A stretch of 6,172 nucleotides of DNA from Pseudomonadota bacterium (GCA_023389425.1 JAEWEK010000018.1:1-6172), one strand, 5' to 3'; counted from the first letter of the stretch, positions 1 through 6,059 are shown. The notes: generated from the sequence alone by a model not told the origin. A program made the numbers and translations.

Positions 1-173
1 TAGCGCTGGTTCTCGGCGTTGACGATCGCGATGCTCAGCCACACGATGGCAAACGCAAAGATCACCACCAGCGTCCACGCCAGCTGGTTCACATGGCTGG
101 TTTCAAACAGGTCCTCATCGCGAGGACGCGAGCCCTCGTAGATCTTGAGGATGTCCCGTTCCGCTTCGCTCAT
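1..173 (-). CDS. Small single-span membrane protein, unknown function (partial at left edge)
   Basis: I do not recognise this protein. The 57 visible codons start MSEAERDILKIYEGSRPRDE: a charged hydrophilic segment (about residues 1-29) followed by one strongly hydrophobic stretch (about 31-52, rich in V, I, F, A and W) and then a polar NAENQR tail. This suggests a single transmembrane helix with a short, acidic N-terminal domain, probably cytoplasmic; orientation is inferred. The window ends after the first two bases (TA) of codon 58, so the gene either stops right there (TAA/TAG) or continues with Tyr; this cannot be decided here. The start ATG overlaps the dsbA stop codon as ATGA (170-173), which points to translational coupling and a shared transcript with dsbA. 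The Shine-Dalgarno match upstream is weak, which fits coupling. It could be a membrane partner of the envelope redox function, but only the overlap supports that. Confidence 0.7.
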   Translation of the reverse strand, partial: MSEAERDILKIYEGSRPRDEDLFETSHVNQLAWTLVVIFAFAIVWLSIAIVNAENQR

Positions 174-844
174 TTCGACTTCTGTGCCTTCGCGATCAAT
201 GCGTCCACCACCTGCAGCGTGGCCTGGAACAGCTCCGGCTCGGAATTGGCCTTCGCCGACGCCCCCACCTGGGCCGGCGAGGTCATGTATTTCCCGTCGA
301 CGATGATGGTCGGCACACTGTCGACCTTGTACTTCTCGCCGACGATGGCGGGCAGCTGGCGCAGCTTGGTGATCACGCCAAACGAATTCCAGGTGTCGAG
401 AAATTTGGCCTTGTCGAGGCCAGGCTGCTTCGCCGCCCAGTCGAGGATGGACTTGTCGCTCACGTTGCGGTCGCGCTGGACGATCTCCTTCACGCCGGCC
501 ATGGCCTTGGTTTGCATTTCTTCCGCCTTGCCCAGTGCCGTCAGGGTCAGGAACAGGTGCGCTTCAGGATCGCTAGGGCCCTGGTAGGGCATGTGGATGC
601 GCTTGAAGATGATGTTCCCGTCCTGCTTTTTGACCCACTGCTCGATGGTCGGTTCCAGCGCCTGGCAGTGCGGGCAGTGGTACATGAAGAACTCGATCAC
701 TTCGATTTTCTTGCCGACCGTCGCCGACGGTTGCGGCTGGGCCAGCACCGTGTATTCGACTCCCTGCTTGGGGTCGGCGGGCGACGCGAAGGCTGTACTG
801 ACGACCAGGCTGGCGGCGACGAGGGCGAGACGCACGGAGCGCAT
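170..844 (-). CDS. dsbA: Thiol:disulfide interchange protein DsbA
   Basis: Periplasmic oxidase that donates its disulfide to newly exported proteins; in the known family it is re-oxidised by the membrane quinone reductase DsbB, which is not in this window. The 224-residue protein has a signal peptide (residues 1-20, cleavage likely after AFA), then a thioredoxin-like fold with an inserted helical domain. The active site C57-P58-H59-C60 (codons at 665-676) is the classic CPHC of DsbA, preceded by EFFMYH, and the cis-proline loop is V177-P178-T179. Length is near the 208 residues of E. coli DsbA. The ATG at 844 has an AAGGA ribosome site (850-854) five bases upstream. The gene follows btuF by 112 bases and probably has its own promoter; its TGA overlaps the start of the next gene. 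Identification is firm, though some genomes carry several DsbA-like paralogs. Confidence 0.95.
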   Translation of the reverse strand: MRSVRLALVAASLVVSTAFASPADPKQGVEYTVLAQPQPSATVGKKIEVIEFFMYHCPHCQALEPTIEQWVKKQDGNIIFKRIHMPYQGPSDPEAHLFLTLTALGKAEEMQTKAMAGVKEIVQRDRNVSDKSILDWAAKQPGLDKAKFLDTWNSFGVITKLRQLPAIVGEKYKVDSVPTIIVDGKYMTSPAQVGASAKANSEPELFQATLQVVDALIAKAQKSK

Positions 845-881
845 AAGTATCCTTAATGAAAGAGTTAAACAGACGAACGCG

Positions 882-911
882 AGATTACCACTTTTTGCCG
901 AGCCAGCCCAA
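882..911 (-). promoter_or_regulatory. Possible dsbA promoter
   Basis: Read on the minus strand, TTGGGC (906-911) is separated by 18 bases from TAATCT (882-887). A TG one base upstream of the second hexamer gives an extended -10 (TGGTAATCT). Each hexamer matches the sigma-70 consensus at only three of six positions, so this is a candidate chosen for position, 38 bases upstream of the dsbA start codon. Confidence 0.35.
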
Positions 912-936
912 GGCGGTAAGCAGTTTTTACCTATTC

Positions 937-970
937 GGCGCCAGTTTAAGCCAGGCTTAAGGCCGGCGCC
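937..970 (-). terminator. Hairpin at the end of the btu operon (possible terminator without U-tract)
   Basis: A perfect inverted repeat TTAAGCC/GGCTTAA (946-952 and 954-960) has its centre one base wide and includes the btuF stop codon. It is flanked by two copies of GGCGCC (937-942 and 965-970) that can pair as an outer stem of six base pairs, separated from the inner stem by a small internal loop. The RNA would form a stable two-part stem directly at the end of btuF. There is no run of U after it on either strand, so it does not meet the usual definition of an intrinsic terminator. It may instead protect the mRNA 3' end or act with Rho. Confidence 0.4.
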
Positions 971-1832
971 CGCGCGCCACGTCCAGCAGCGCGCACAGGC
1001 GGGCCGCGCCCTGGGCCGTGCGCGGGCCGGGACGGGTCAGCAGTTCGCCGTCCAGCGTGAACAGGTTGCCGCGCTTGACGGCGGCGACCGACTTGTAGGG
1101 CTTCCAGATATGAATGCCGCGGTCGCCCGGCGCGTGCTCGTCGCCGCTGACGATGGCTTCCGGGTCCCTGGCCAGCACCGCTTCCAGGCTCACTTCCGGC
1201 GCGATCACCGGCAGGCCGCCGAACACGTTTTTGCCGCCGCAGGTGCGGATCATGTCGCTGACGATCTGCTCGTCGTTGAGCGTGTAGATCGGCCGGTCCC
1301 ACACCTGGTAGAACACGCGCACCGGCGCCGCATGGGCGTAGCGCGCCGCCAGCTGCGCGATCTGCGCGCGGTAGTCGCCGGCCGCCGCCTGCGCCTGCTC
1401 CGCGGTGCCGAGCAGCGCGCCGAAGCGCTCGATGCTGGTCGCCACCTGCTCCAGCTTGCGCGGCTCGCTGCGGAATACCGGGATGCCCAGGCGCGCCAGC
1501 TGCTCCAGCTGGCGCGCCGTGTTCCCGCTCTGCCAGACCACGATCAGGTCGGGCTTGAGCGCGACCACGCGTTCGATGTCGATCTCGCTGTTGGAGCCGA
1601 CCTGCGGAATCGCTTTCGCTTCCGGCGGATAGTCGCTCCAGTTCATCGTGCCGACGATGCGCTTGCCGCCGCCGGCCGCGAACAGCAGCTCGGTCGCATG
1701 CGGCGCCAGCGAGATCACCCGCTGGGCCGGGCGCGCCAGCGTGACGCGCGCGCCGGTGTCGTCGACCACGGTGACGGCGGCGTTGGCGGCGGCGGCCCAT
1801 AGCGCCAGCAGCAGAGGCAGGATTGGTTTCAT
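957..1832 (-). CDS. btuF: Cobalamin periplasmic binding protein BtuF
   Basis: Binds cobalamin in the periplasm and delivers it to BtuCD. The 291-residue protein has a signal peptide (about 1-18, ending ANA), then a Fe/B12-type periplasmic binding domain: the N-lobe opens with DDTGARVTL and RVISLAPHATELLFA (38-52), followed by NWSDYPPEA (64-72), LKPDLIVVWQSGN (92-104), and in the C-lobe TCGGKNVFGGLP (197-208) and the terminal LCALLDVA. The only two cysteines, C198 and C280, sit in the same contexts (CGGxNxF and LCxAL) as the disulfide pair of E. coli BtuF. I chose the ATG at 1832 because it begins the signal peptide, has GAGGAA (1836-1841) just upstream and overlaps the btuD stop as ATGA. The open frame extends further upstream but only as a shadow of btuD. 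The riboswitch in front of the operon favours cobalamin over haem or siderophore as ligand. It is somewhat longer than E. coli BtuF (266). Confidence 0.9.
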   Translation of the reverse strand: MKPILPLLLALWAAAANAAVTVVDDTGARVTLARPAQRVISLAPHATELLFAAGGGKRIVGTMNWSDYPPEAKAIPQVGSNSEIDIERVVALKPDLIVVWQSGNTARQLEQLARLGIPVFRSEPRKLEQVATSIERFGALLGTAEQAQAAAGDYRAQIAQLAARYAHAAPVRVFYQVWDRPIYTLNDEQIVSDMIRTCGGKNVFGGLPVIAPEVSLEAVLARDPEAIVSGDEHAPGDRGIHIWKPYKSVAAVKRGNLFTLDGELLTRPGPRTAQGAARLCALLDVARGRRP

Positions 1833-2602
1833 GGCTTCCTCGATTCGGGAATGAAGATGGTGCGCGCGCCATGCGCGATGGCGGCCACCGGGTGGCCGAG
1901 GCAGGCGCCGAGCAGTTCGGGCCGCATCACTTCTGCCACCTCCCCCGCGTGCCAGGCGCCGCCCGGCATCAGGAGCAGCGCGTGGGTGCAGCCGGCGAAG
2001 GCCTGGTTCAGGTCGTGGACGGCCTGCACCGCCAGCTTGCCCTGCTCGCGGCACAGGCGCGCCAGCAGCTCGGTGGCGGCGACCGCGTGCGCGAGGTCGA
2101 GCGCATTGGTCGGCTCGTCCAGCAGCAGCAGCGGCGTGTCCTGCGCCAGCAGCGCGGCCAGCGCGACCCGCTGGCGTTCGCCGCCGGACAGCGAGCGCAC
2201 GTCGCGTTCGGCCAGCTGGGCCGCGTCCAGCAGCGCCAGCGCATGCATGGCGGCGTCGACGTCCTCGCGGCCTTCCCAGTAACGGCCGCCCTGGTAGGGA
2301 TGGCGCGCCGCCAGCACGGTATCGATGACGCTGTACGCGAAAGCGTCGCCGCGCGCTTGCGGCAGCCAGGCACGGGCGCGGGCCAGCTGGCCCAGGTGCC
2401 AATCGCGCACGGCCCGGCCGTCGAGCGTCACCTCGCCGCCGTCGGCCTCGCGCACGCCGGCCAGCGTGCGCAGCAAGGTGCTCTTGCCGGCGCCGTTGGC
2501 CCCGATCACGCACCAGTTTTCGCCGGCGCGAGCCTGCCACGCCAGGCTGTCGAGCAGCACGCGCTGCCCGGCTTTCAAGGTGAGCTGGGACGTTGCGATC
2601 AT
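1829..2602 (-). CDS. btuD: Cobalamin ABC transporter ATP-binding protein BtuD
   Basis: Cytoplasmic ATPase that powers cobalamin import through BtuC. All ABC motifs are visible in the 257 residues: Walker A GANGAGKST (34-42), Q-loop LPQ with Q82, signature LSGGERQRV (138-146), Walker B LLLLDEPT with D162 and E163 (158-165), D-loop ALDL (167-170) and switch histidine H196 in AVHDLN. Length matches stand-alone FecE/BtuD ATPases. The ATG at 2602 overlaps the btuC stop as ATGA, and its own TGA overlaps the btuF start in the same way, so the three transporter parts are likely made by coupled translation. The reading frame is open far upstream, but the upstream part is an out-of-frame shadow of btuC. 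Without context the sequence would fit any iron-siderophore/haem/B12 importer; the cobalamin assignment comes from the riboswitch and neighbours. Confidence 0.92.
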   Translation of the reverse strand: MIATSQLTLKAGQRVLLDSLAWQARAGENWCVIGANGAGKSTLLRTLAGVREADGGEVTLDGRAVRDWHLGQLARARAWLPQARGDAFAYSVIDTVLAARHPYQGGRYWEGREDVDAAMHALALLDAAQLAERDVRSLSGGERQRVALAALLAQDTPLLLLDEPTNALDLAHAVAATELLARLCREQGKLAVQAVHDLNQAFAGCTHALLLMPGGAWHAGEVAEVMRPELLGACLGHPVAAIAHGARTIFIPESRKP

Positions 2603-3636
2603 GGCCGGCGCAGATGCAGCTGGTGCAATTGGAACAGGAACACCGGCACGCCGATCAGCGAGGTGATGACGCCGACCGGCAGCTGCTGCGGCGCGATCAC
2701 GGTGCGCGCCAGCGTGTCGGCCACCACCAGGAAACTGCCGCCCGCCAGCGCCGATGCCGGCAGCAGCACGCGATGGTCGGCGCCGAAGGCGAAGCGGCAG
2801 GCATGCGGCACCACCAGCCCGACGAAGCCGATGGCCCCGCCGGTAGTCACCGCGCAGGCGGTCAGCACACCCGAGCAGGCGAACAGGAAGCGCCGCAGCG
2901 CGCCCACGTCCACGCCCAGCGCGACGGCGGCATCGGCATGCAGCGCCAGCACGTTCAGCGCGCCGGCGCGGCGCAGCGCCAGCGCCAGCGCGGCGGCCAG
3001 CACAAGCCACGGCAGCAGGCGCCAGCTGCTGCCGGCCAGGTCGCCGATCATCCAGAACACCATGCCGCGCAGGCGCGAGTCCGGCGCCACCGACAGCAAC
3101 AAGGTCACCAGCGCCATGCAGGCCGAGGCCAGCACCACGCCGGTCAGCAGCAGCGTGCCGGTATCGGACGCCGCCTCGCGCCGGGTGCCGAGGTCGCGCC
3201 GCGCCAGCACATACAGCAGCAGCGAGATGCCGACGGCGCCCGCGAGCGCGCCGGCATCCACCATCCACAGCGCGGCGCCGGCGAATAGCGCGCCCAGCGC
3301 ACCCACCGCCGCACCGCTCGAGATACCGAGGACATAAGGATCGGCCAGCGGATTCCGTACCAGCGCCTGCATCATGACGCCAGCCAGCGACAGGCTGGCG
3401 CCGGTGACGAAGGCGCTGCTGGCGCGTCCCAGCCGCAGGTCGAGCAGGGTCGCGGCCATGCCTTCCGCCCTGCCCTGCACCATCTCGCGCACGGCGCCGG
3501 GCAGCTCCGCCAGCGGCAGCGCGACCGAGCCCGCAAGCCCGGCCGCCGCCATCGCCAGCAGCGCGCAGCCGCACAGCAGCGCCAGCACCAGGCGCTGGCG
3601 GCGTGCTGCATCGAGCGGGCTGCGCAAGGCTTGCAT
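2599..3636 (-). CDS. btuC: Cobalamin ABC transporter permease BtuC (FecCD family)
   Basis: Inner-membrane permease; two copies with two BtuD form the importer that accepts cobalamin from BtuF. The 345-residue sequence is strongly hydrophobic throughout, consistent with about ten transmembrane helices. Family motifs in order: LDLRLGRA (65-72), GASLSLAGVMMQ and LVRNPLADPYVLGISSGA (79-109), FWMIGDLAG (194-202), GGAIGFVGLVVPHACR (266-281) and QLPVGVITSLIGVPVFLF (318-335). The RNPLADP and GLVVPH segments are diagnostic for the FecCD/BtuC family; the stretch around 230-248 probably includes part of the coupling helices contacting BtuD. The start at 3636 lies three bases after the btuB stop; AAGG in the intervening sequence is too close to be a good ribosome site, so re-initiation after btuB is likely. 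The final TGA overlaps the btuD start. Confidence 0.92.
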   Translation of the reverse strand: MQALRSPLDAARRQRLVLALLCGCALLAMAAAGLAGSVALPLAELPGAVREMVQGRAEGMAATLLDLRLGRASSAFVTGASLSLAGVMMQALVRNPLADPYVLGISSGAAVGALGALFAGAALWMVDAGALAGAVGISLLLYVLARRDLGTRREAASDTGTLLLTGVVLASACMALVTLLLSVAPDSRLRGMVFWMIGDLAGSSWRLLPWLVLAAALALALRRAGALNVLALHADAAVALGVDVGALRRFLFACSGVLTACAVTTGGAIGFVGLVVPHACRFAFGADHRVLLPASALAGGSFLVVADTLARTVIAPQQLPVGVITSLIGVPVFLFQLHQLHLRRP

Positions 3637-3639
3637 GCC

Positions 3640-5628
3640 TTAGAACGCGTAGCGCGCCGACAGCTTGAGCTGGCGGCCGTCGCTCGGGTAGATGCCGGAG
3701 CGGCAGCCGAAGGCGTTGCTGTAGTACTGGCGGTCGGTCAGGTTGCTGCCTGCCACCGCCAGCTCCCACGCGCCGACCTGGCGCGCGTAGCGTGCGTCGA
3801 GCGTGGTGTAGGACGGCATGCGCGCCGAGCAGCTGTTGCTGAAGTCGCTGCCATAGCGCTGGGTCGCCACGTACTGCGTGCCGATGTCGGCGGTCTGGCC
3901 ATTACCCGGCGCCCACACCAGGCGCGCCGTCAGCACATTGCGCGGCACCAGCACCATCTCGCGGCCGGCGTTGGGGCCGCCGGTGAAGCTGGCTTCCACG
4001 TGCTGCAAGTGGCCGGTGACGCGCAGCTCCTGCGACAGCGCGGCCTGGCCGTCGATCTCCAGGCCCTGGCGGCGGGTCGGGTCGAGGTTGGTGTTGGCGC
4101 CGAAGCCCTTGACGGTCGGGTCGAAGAAGATCTCGTTTTGCAGCTGGTGGCGGAACAGGCGCAGCGCGATCTGGTTGACGGCGTCGCCGAGGGTCGCGCC
4201 CAGTTCCAGGTCGTGCGAGGTCTGCGCCTTGAGCACGCCGGCGCTGGAGCGGTAGCTGTTCTCGTCGGCGTTGGGCATGCGGTAGCTCTGCCCTGCCTTG
4301 GCGTGCATACCGAAGCCGGGCACGAAGTCGTAACTGGCCTGCAGGTCCCAGGCATTCTGCGCCTGCGAGCTGTGTTCCGGCTTGCTGGACATGCCGAGCG
4401 GGTCGACGTAGTCCTTGTCGAACACTTCGTGGCGCGCGCCGGCGGCGAGGCGGCCGTTGTGGGCCTGGTCCCAGCGCAGCTCGTCGCGCACATACATCCC
4501 TTTCGAACTCTGGCTGGCATCGGCCAGCGAGTAGTCGGCCCTGGTCTTGCGGTTCCAGCGGATCAGGTCGACGCCGGCCACCAGCTCGTTGCGCATGCCG
4601 TTGATGTCGTCCAGCTTGCGCACGCGCGGCGAGAACTGGTTCTGGCGGCTGTCGTAGGTCGAGCGCGACAGGAAGGGACCGCTGCCGTAATTGAATTCGT
4701 AGGCCGCCTTGACGGTCTTTTCGCGGTGCGACAGTTCGGTCGCGAACTCGGTGGTGCCGATGTGATGCTCGACGAAGGCCGTCACGCGGTCGCTGTCGAG
4801 CGAACCGAAATCATGCGGCGTCAGGCTCTGGCGCGGGTTGGCCTGGAACTGCGCCTCGGTCAGGGAACCGGGCAGGCGCGAATCCTGGCGCGCGCTGTCG
4901 ACGCGGATGCCGGCGCGGCCGCCGTCGTAGGCATAGCTTGCGCCGCCGTTGAAATTGGTCTGCTTGAAGCGGCTGTTGGCGCGGTAGTTGTCGCTGTCCT
5001 GGTTGCCGACCGAGCCGTCCAGCGACCACTGGCCGATGCCGGCCGCCAGGTTGGCGCGCAGGTCGCGCGCATGGAACCGGCCCCATGACGCCAGCGCCGA
5101 GCCGTGCACGCCGCGGGCGGCGCCGGTCTTGGTAAAGATCTGGATCACGCCGCCGGTGGCGCCGTCGCCGTACAGCACGCTGCTGCCGCCGCGCGTGATC
5201 TCGATGCGCTCGACGCTGTCGACCGGGATGGTGGACAGCACGGCGCCGGCCAGCTCGTTCTCGGACAGGCGCACGCCGTCGACCAATACCACCAGGTTCT
5301 GGCTGCTGTTGGTACCGAAGCCGCGCAGGTCGAGCGCGAAGTCGGGCGAACCGTCGAAGCTTTGGCGGCCGTACACGCCGCCGATCTTGCGGATCGCCTC
5401 GTTGACGTCGGCGCTGCCGGCGCGGCGGATGTCGTCCGCCGTGATGACGGTGGCGGCGATCGGCGCCAGCGCCGGGTCGGCCGCGAAGCGCGCGCCGCTG
5501 ACGACGACGGTAGGCACATCCGCGTCGTCCGCACGGGCGGCGGTGGCGGCAAGGGTGAGGGAAACGGCGAGGGCAAGCGCGAGCGGCTTGGCAACCGGCG
5601 CAATGCGCGGGACAACACGAATAGTCAT
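3640..5628 (-). CDS. btuB: TonB-dependent outer-membrane cobalamin receptor BtuB
   Basis: Outer-membrane beta-barrel that takes up cobalamin using energy from TonB-ExbB-ExbD (not encoded here). The 662-residue protein has a signal peptide (1-33, cleavage after ARA), a TonB box around DVPTVVVSG (37-45), a plug domain (about 53-168) with VITADDIRRAGSADVNEAI, LDLRGFG (99-105), VLVDGVRLSE (114-123) and ERIEITRGGSSVLYGDGATGGVIQI (140-164), then a barrel of alternating strands ending in LKLSARYAF with the terminal aromatic residue expected for BAM-assembled proteins. The only cysteines are C600 and C642, both near the C-terminus. I chose ATG 5628 because it begins the signal peptide; an in-frame GTG at 5709 would start inside the riboswitch expression platform. 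No good Shine-Dalgarno precedes 5628. First gene of the riboswitch-controlled operon; somewhat longer than E. coli BtuB (614). The substrate is assigned from the riboswitch and the BtuCDF partners. Confidence 0.9.
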   Translation of the reverse strand: MTIRVVPRIAPVAKPLALALAVSLTLAATAARADDADVPTVVVSGARFAADPALAPIAATVITADDIRRAGSADVNEAIRKIGGVYGRQSFDGSPDFALDLRGFGTNSSQNLVVLVDGVRLSENELAGAVLSTIPVDSVERIEITRGGSSVLYGDGATGGVIQIFTKTGAARGVHGSALASWGRFHARDLRANLAAGIGQWSLDGSVGNQDSDNYRANSRFKQTNFNGGASYAYDGGRAGIRVDSARQDSRLPGSLTEAQFQANPRQSLTPHDFGSLDSDRVTAFVEHHIGTTEFATELSHREKTVKAAYEFNYGSGPFLSRSTYDSRQNQFSPRVRKLDDINGMRNELVAGVDLIRWNRKTRADYSLADASQSSKGMYVRDELRWDQAHNGRLAAGARHEVFDKDYVDPLGMSSKPEHSSQAQNAWDLQASYDFVPGFGMHAKAGQSYRMPNADENSYRSSAGVLKAQTSHDLELGATLGDAVNQIALRLFRHQLQNEIFFDPTVKGFGANTNLDPTRRQGLEIDGQAALSQELRVTGHLQHVEASFTGGPNAGREMVLVPRNVLTARLVWAPGNGQTADIGTQYVATQRYGSDFSNSCSARMPSYTTLDARYARQVGAWELAVAGSNLTDRQYYSNAFGCRSGIYPSDGRQLKLSARYAF

Positions 5629-5653
5629 GGCAATCAATGATAAGTATGCATCC

Positions 5654-5673
5654 GCCCTGCGTCCCCGCAGAGC
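5654..5673 (-). other. GC-rich stem-loop in btuB leader
   Basis: On the minus-strand RNA, GCUCUGCG pairs with CGCAGGGC as eight continuous pairs (one G-U) around a GGGA tetraloop. It lies between the kissing-loop hairpin and the btuB start and absorbs part of the only G-rich stretch in the leader. It could be the regulatory stem that hides the ribosome landing area. Confidence 0.55.
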
Positions 5674-5683
5674 CGGATTCAAC

Positions 5684-5707
5684 GGAAGTCGCTGCGATGG
5701 CGCTTCC
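5684..5707 (-). other. Kissing-loop hairpin (P13-like) of the riboswitch
   Basis: The RNA strand folds as GGAAGCG paired with CGACTTCC (one bulged A), leaving a loop that contains CCATCG. The seven bases GCCATCG here (5695-5701) are exactly complementary to CGATGGC in the aptamer L5 region (5794-5800). In known cobalamin riboswitches an L5-L13 kissing interaction forms when cobalamin binds and represses expression; position and complementarity here fit that model. Confidence 0.65.
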
Positions 5708-5711
5708 ACCT

Positions 5712-5916
5712 GTCCTGGCCGGTATCCGGGCTCGCAAGACGGACCGCCTCACCTTCCTATGCGCATGCACAGTGGTTGTCGAGACAGCCAGCCGCCATCG
5801 GGCGGCGCTTGTTTACCGTTGCGGGGGCAGCACACCTTGGCCGCCGGCGAGGATCGCCTGCAGCCTTGTGTTTCCCGTTTAACTGCACGCGTGGTCACGC
5901 GTGCGGGCACCAGAAC
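5712..5916 (-). promoter_or_regulatory. Cobalamin (AdoCbl-type) riboswitch aptamer
   Basis: Conserved cobalamin-riboswitch blocks occur in the right order on the minus strand: GGTGCCCG and an AGTTAAACGGGAA segment flanking the P2 stem, the core CTGCCCCCGCAACGGTAA (5813-5830), CCACTG (5770-5775), GGAAGGTGAGG (5747-5757), and the B12 box GAGCCCGGATACCGGCC (5717-5733). Helices I can draw: P1 GTTCTGG/CCAGGAC (5910-5916 with 5712-5718, one G-U), P2 GCACGCGT/ACGCGTGC closed by GACC, an outer P3 pairing ACAC/GTGT, and P5 GCCGCC/GGCGGC around 5789-5804. Cobalamin binding is expected to lower expression of btuBCDF. The match to the class is strong; the exact 5' end follows from the P1 pairing and the promoter position. 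Confidence 0.95.
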
Positions 5917-5922
5917 CCCGCG

Positions 5923-5951
5923 ATTATAAACCTATCAAGTCCCCGGCCCAA
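5923..5951 (-). promoter_or_regulatory. Promoter of the btuBCDF riboswitch transcript
   Basis: A perfect -10 box TATAAT (5923-5928) is preceded by 17 bases and then TTGGGC (5946-5951, three of six to the -35 consensus). Transcription would start about seven bases further on, near 5916, exactly at the 5' strand of aptamer helix P1. This agreement with an independently placed structure supports the call. Confidence 0.75.
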
Positions 5952-5994
5952 GAGTCGCTGTGGTTTTTGGCGAAGCAGGTCATTCACACAAATG

Positions 5995-6024
5995 TTGCTT
6001 GAATTTCACTTTCGAGGATATATT
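5995..6024 (+). promoter_or_regulatory. Possible promoter of the divergent plus-strand gene
   Basis: TTGCTT (5995-6000) and TATATT (6019-6024) are 18 bases apart, in an AT-rich stretch (about 5980-6048) that stands out in GC-rich surroundings. The -10 matches five of six, the -35 three of six. An overlapping alternative -10, TATTAA (6021-6026), is also possible. Start of transcription would be near 6031, some 29 bases before the start codon. Confidence 0.4.
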
Positions 6025-6059
6025 AAATTGCTTACAAGAACAAAAACCGGGGAGGATGC

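Larger units (their letters stand above)
5629..5711 (-). promoter_or_regulatory. Expression platform / btuB leader
   Basis: The 83 bases between the end of the aptamer and the btuB start contain two hairpins (5684-5707 and 5654-5673, listed separately) and then an AU-rich, purine-poor run to the start codon. There is no U-tract after either hairpin, so an intrinsic terminator is not visible. No Shine-Dalgarno lies in the usual window before ATG 5628; the only G-rich element (GGGCGG) is about 21 bases away and is partly in the second hairpin. Control of translation initiation is therefore more likely than termination, but this is inferred. Confidence 0.6.

Noticed and set aside
93..587. Plus-strand open frame opposite dsbA
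   Set aside because: No ribosome site or domain, fully antisense to dsbA and the overlapping small gene.
915..931. Small inverted repeat GGTAA/TTACC with a seven-base loop
   Set aside because: A five-pair AT-rich stem without U-tract; too weak to call a terminator.
591..1802. Long plus-strand open frame opposite dsbA and btuF
   Set aside because: It spans the dsbA/btuF gap, is rich in Arg/Ala/Gln and lacks any recognisable domain; it is the antisense shadow of GC-rich genes.
957..2540. Extended btuF reading frame starting inside btuD
   Set aside because: The extra N-terminal part is an Arg/Gly/Ala-rich shadow of btuD; the signal peptide starts at 1832.
1823..3337. Plus-strand open frame of about 500 codons opposite btuD and btuC
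   Set aside because: Low-complexity Ala/Arg/Ser composition with no motif, lying over two genes with complete family motifs on the other strand.
3631..5088. Plus-strand open frame of 485 codons opposite btuB
   Set aside because: Composition of repeated Val/Ala/Arg/Gly is typical of the antisense of a GC-rich gene; btuB on the minus strand has signal, plug and barrel features.
5634..5651. Mini open frame in the btuB leader (ATG CAT ACT TAT CAT TGA, minus strand)
   Set aside because: Only five codons, and the G-rich stretch abuts its ATG with no room for ribosome spacing. Regulation by the riboswitch needs no leader peptide.
3640..5709. Upstream GTG start for btuB at 5709
   Set aside because: It would translate the riboswitch expression platform and bury the signal peptide behind 27 extra residues; ATG 5628 gives a normal signal peptide.
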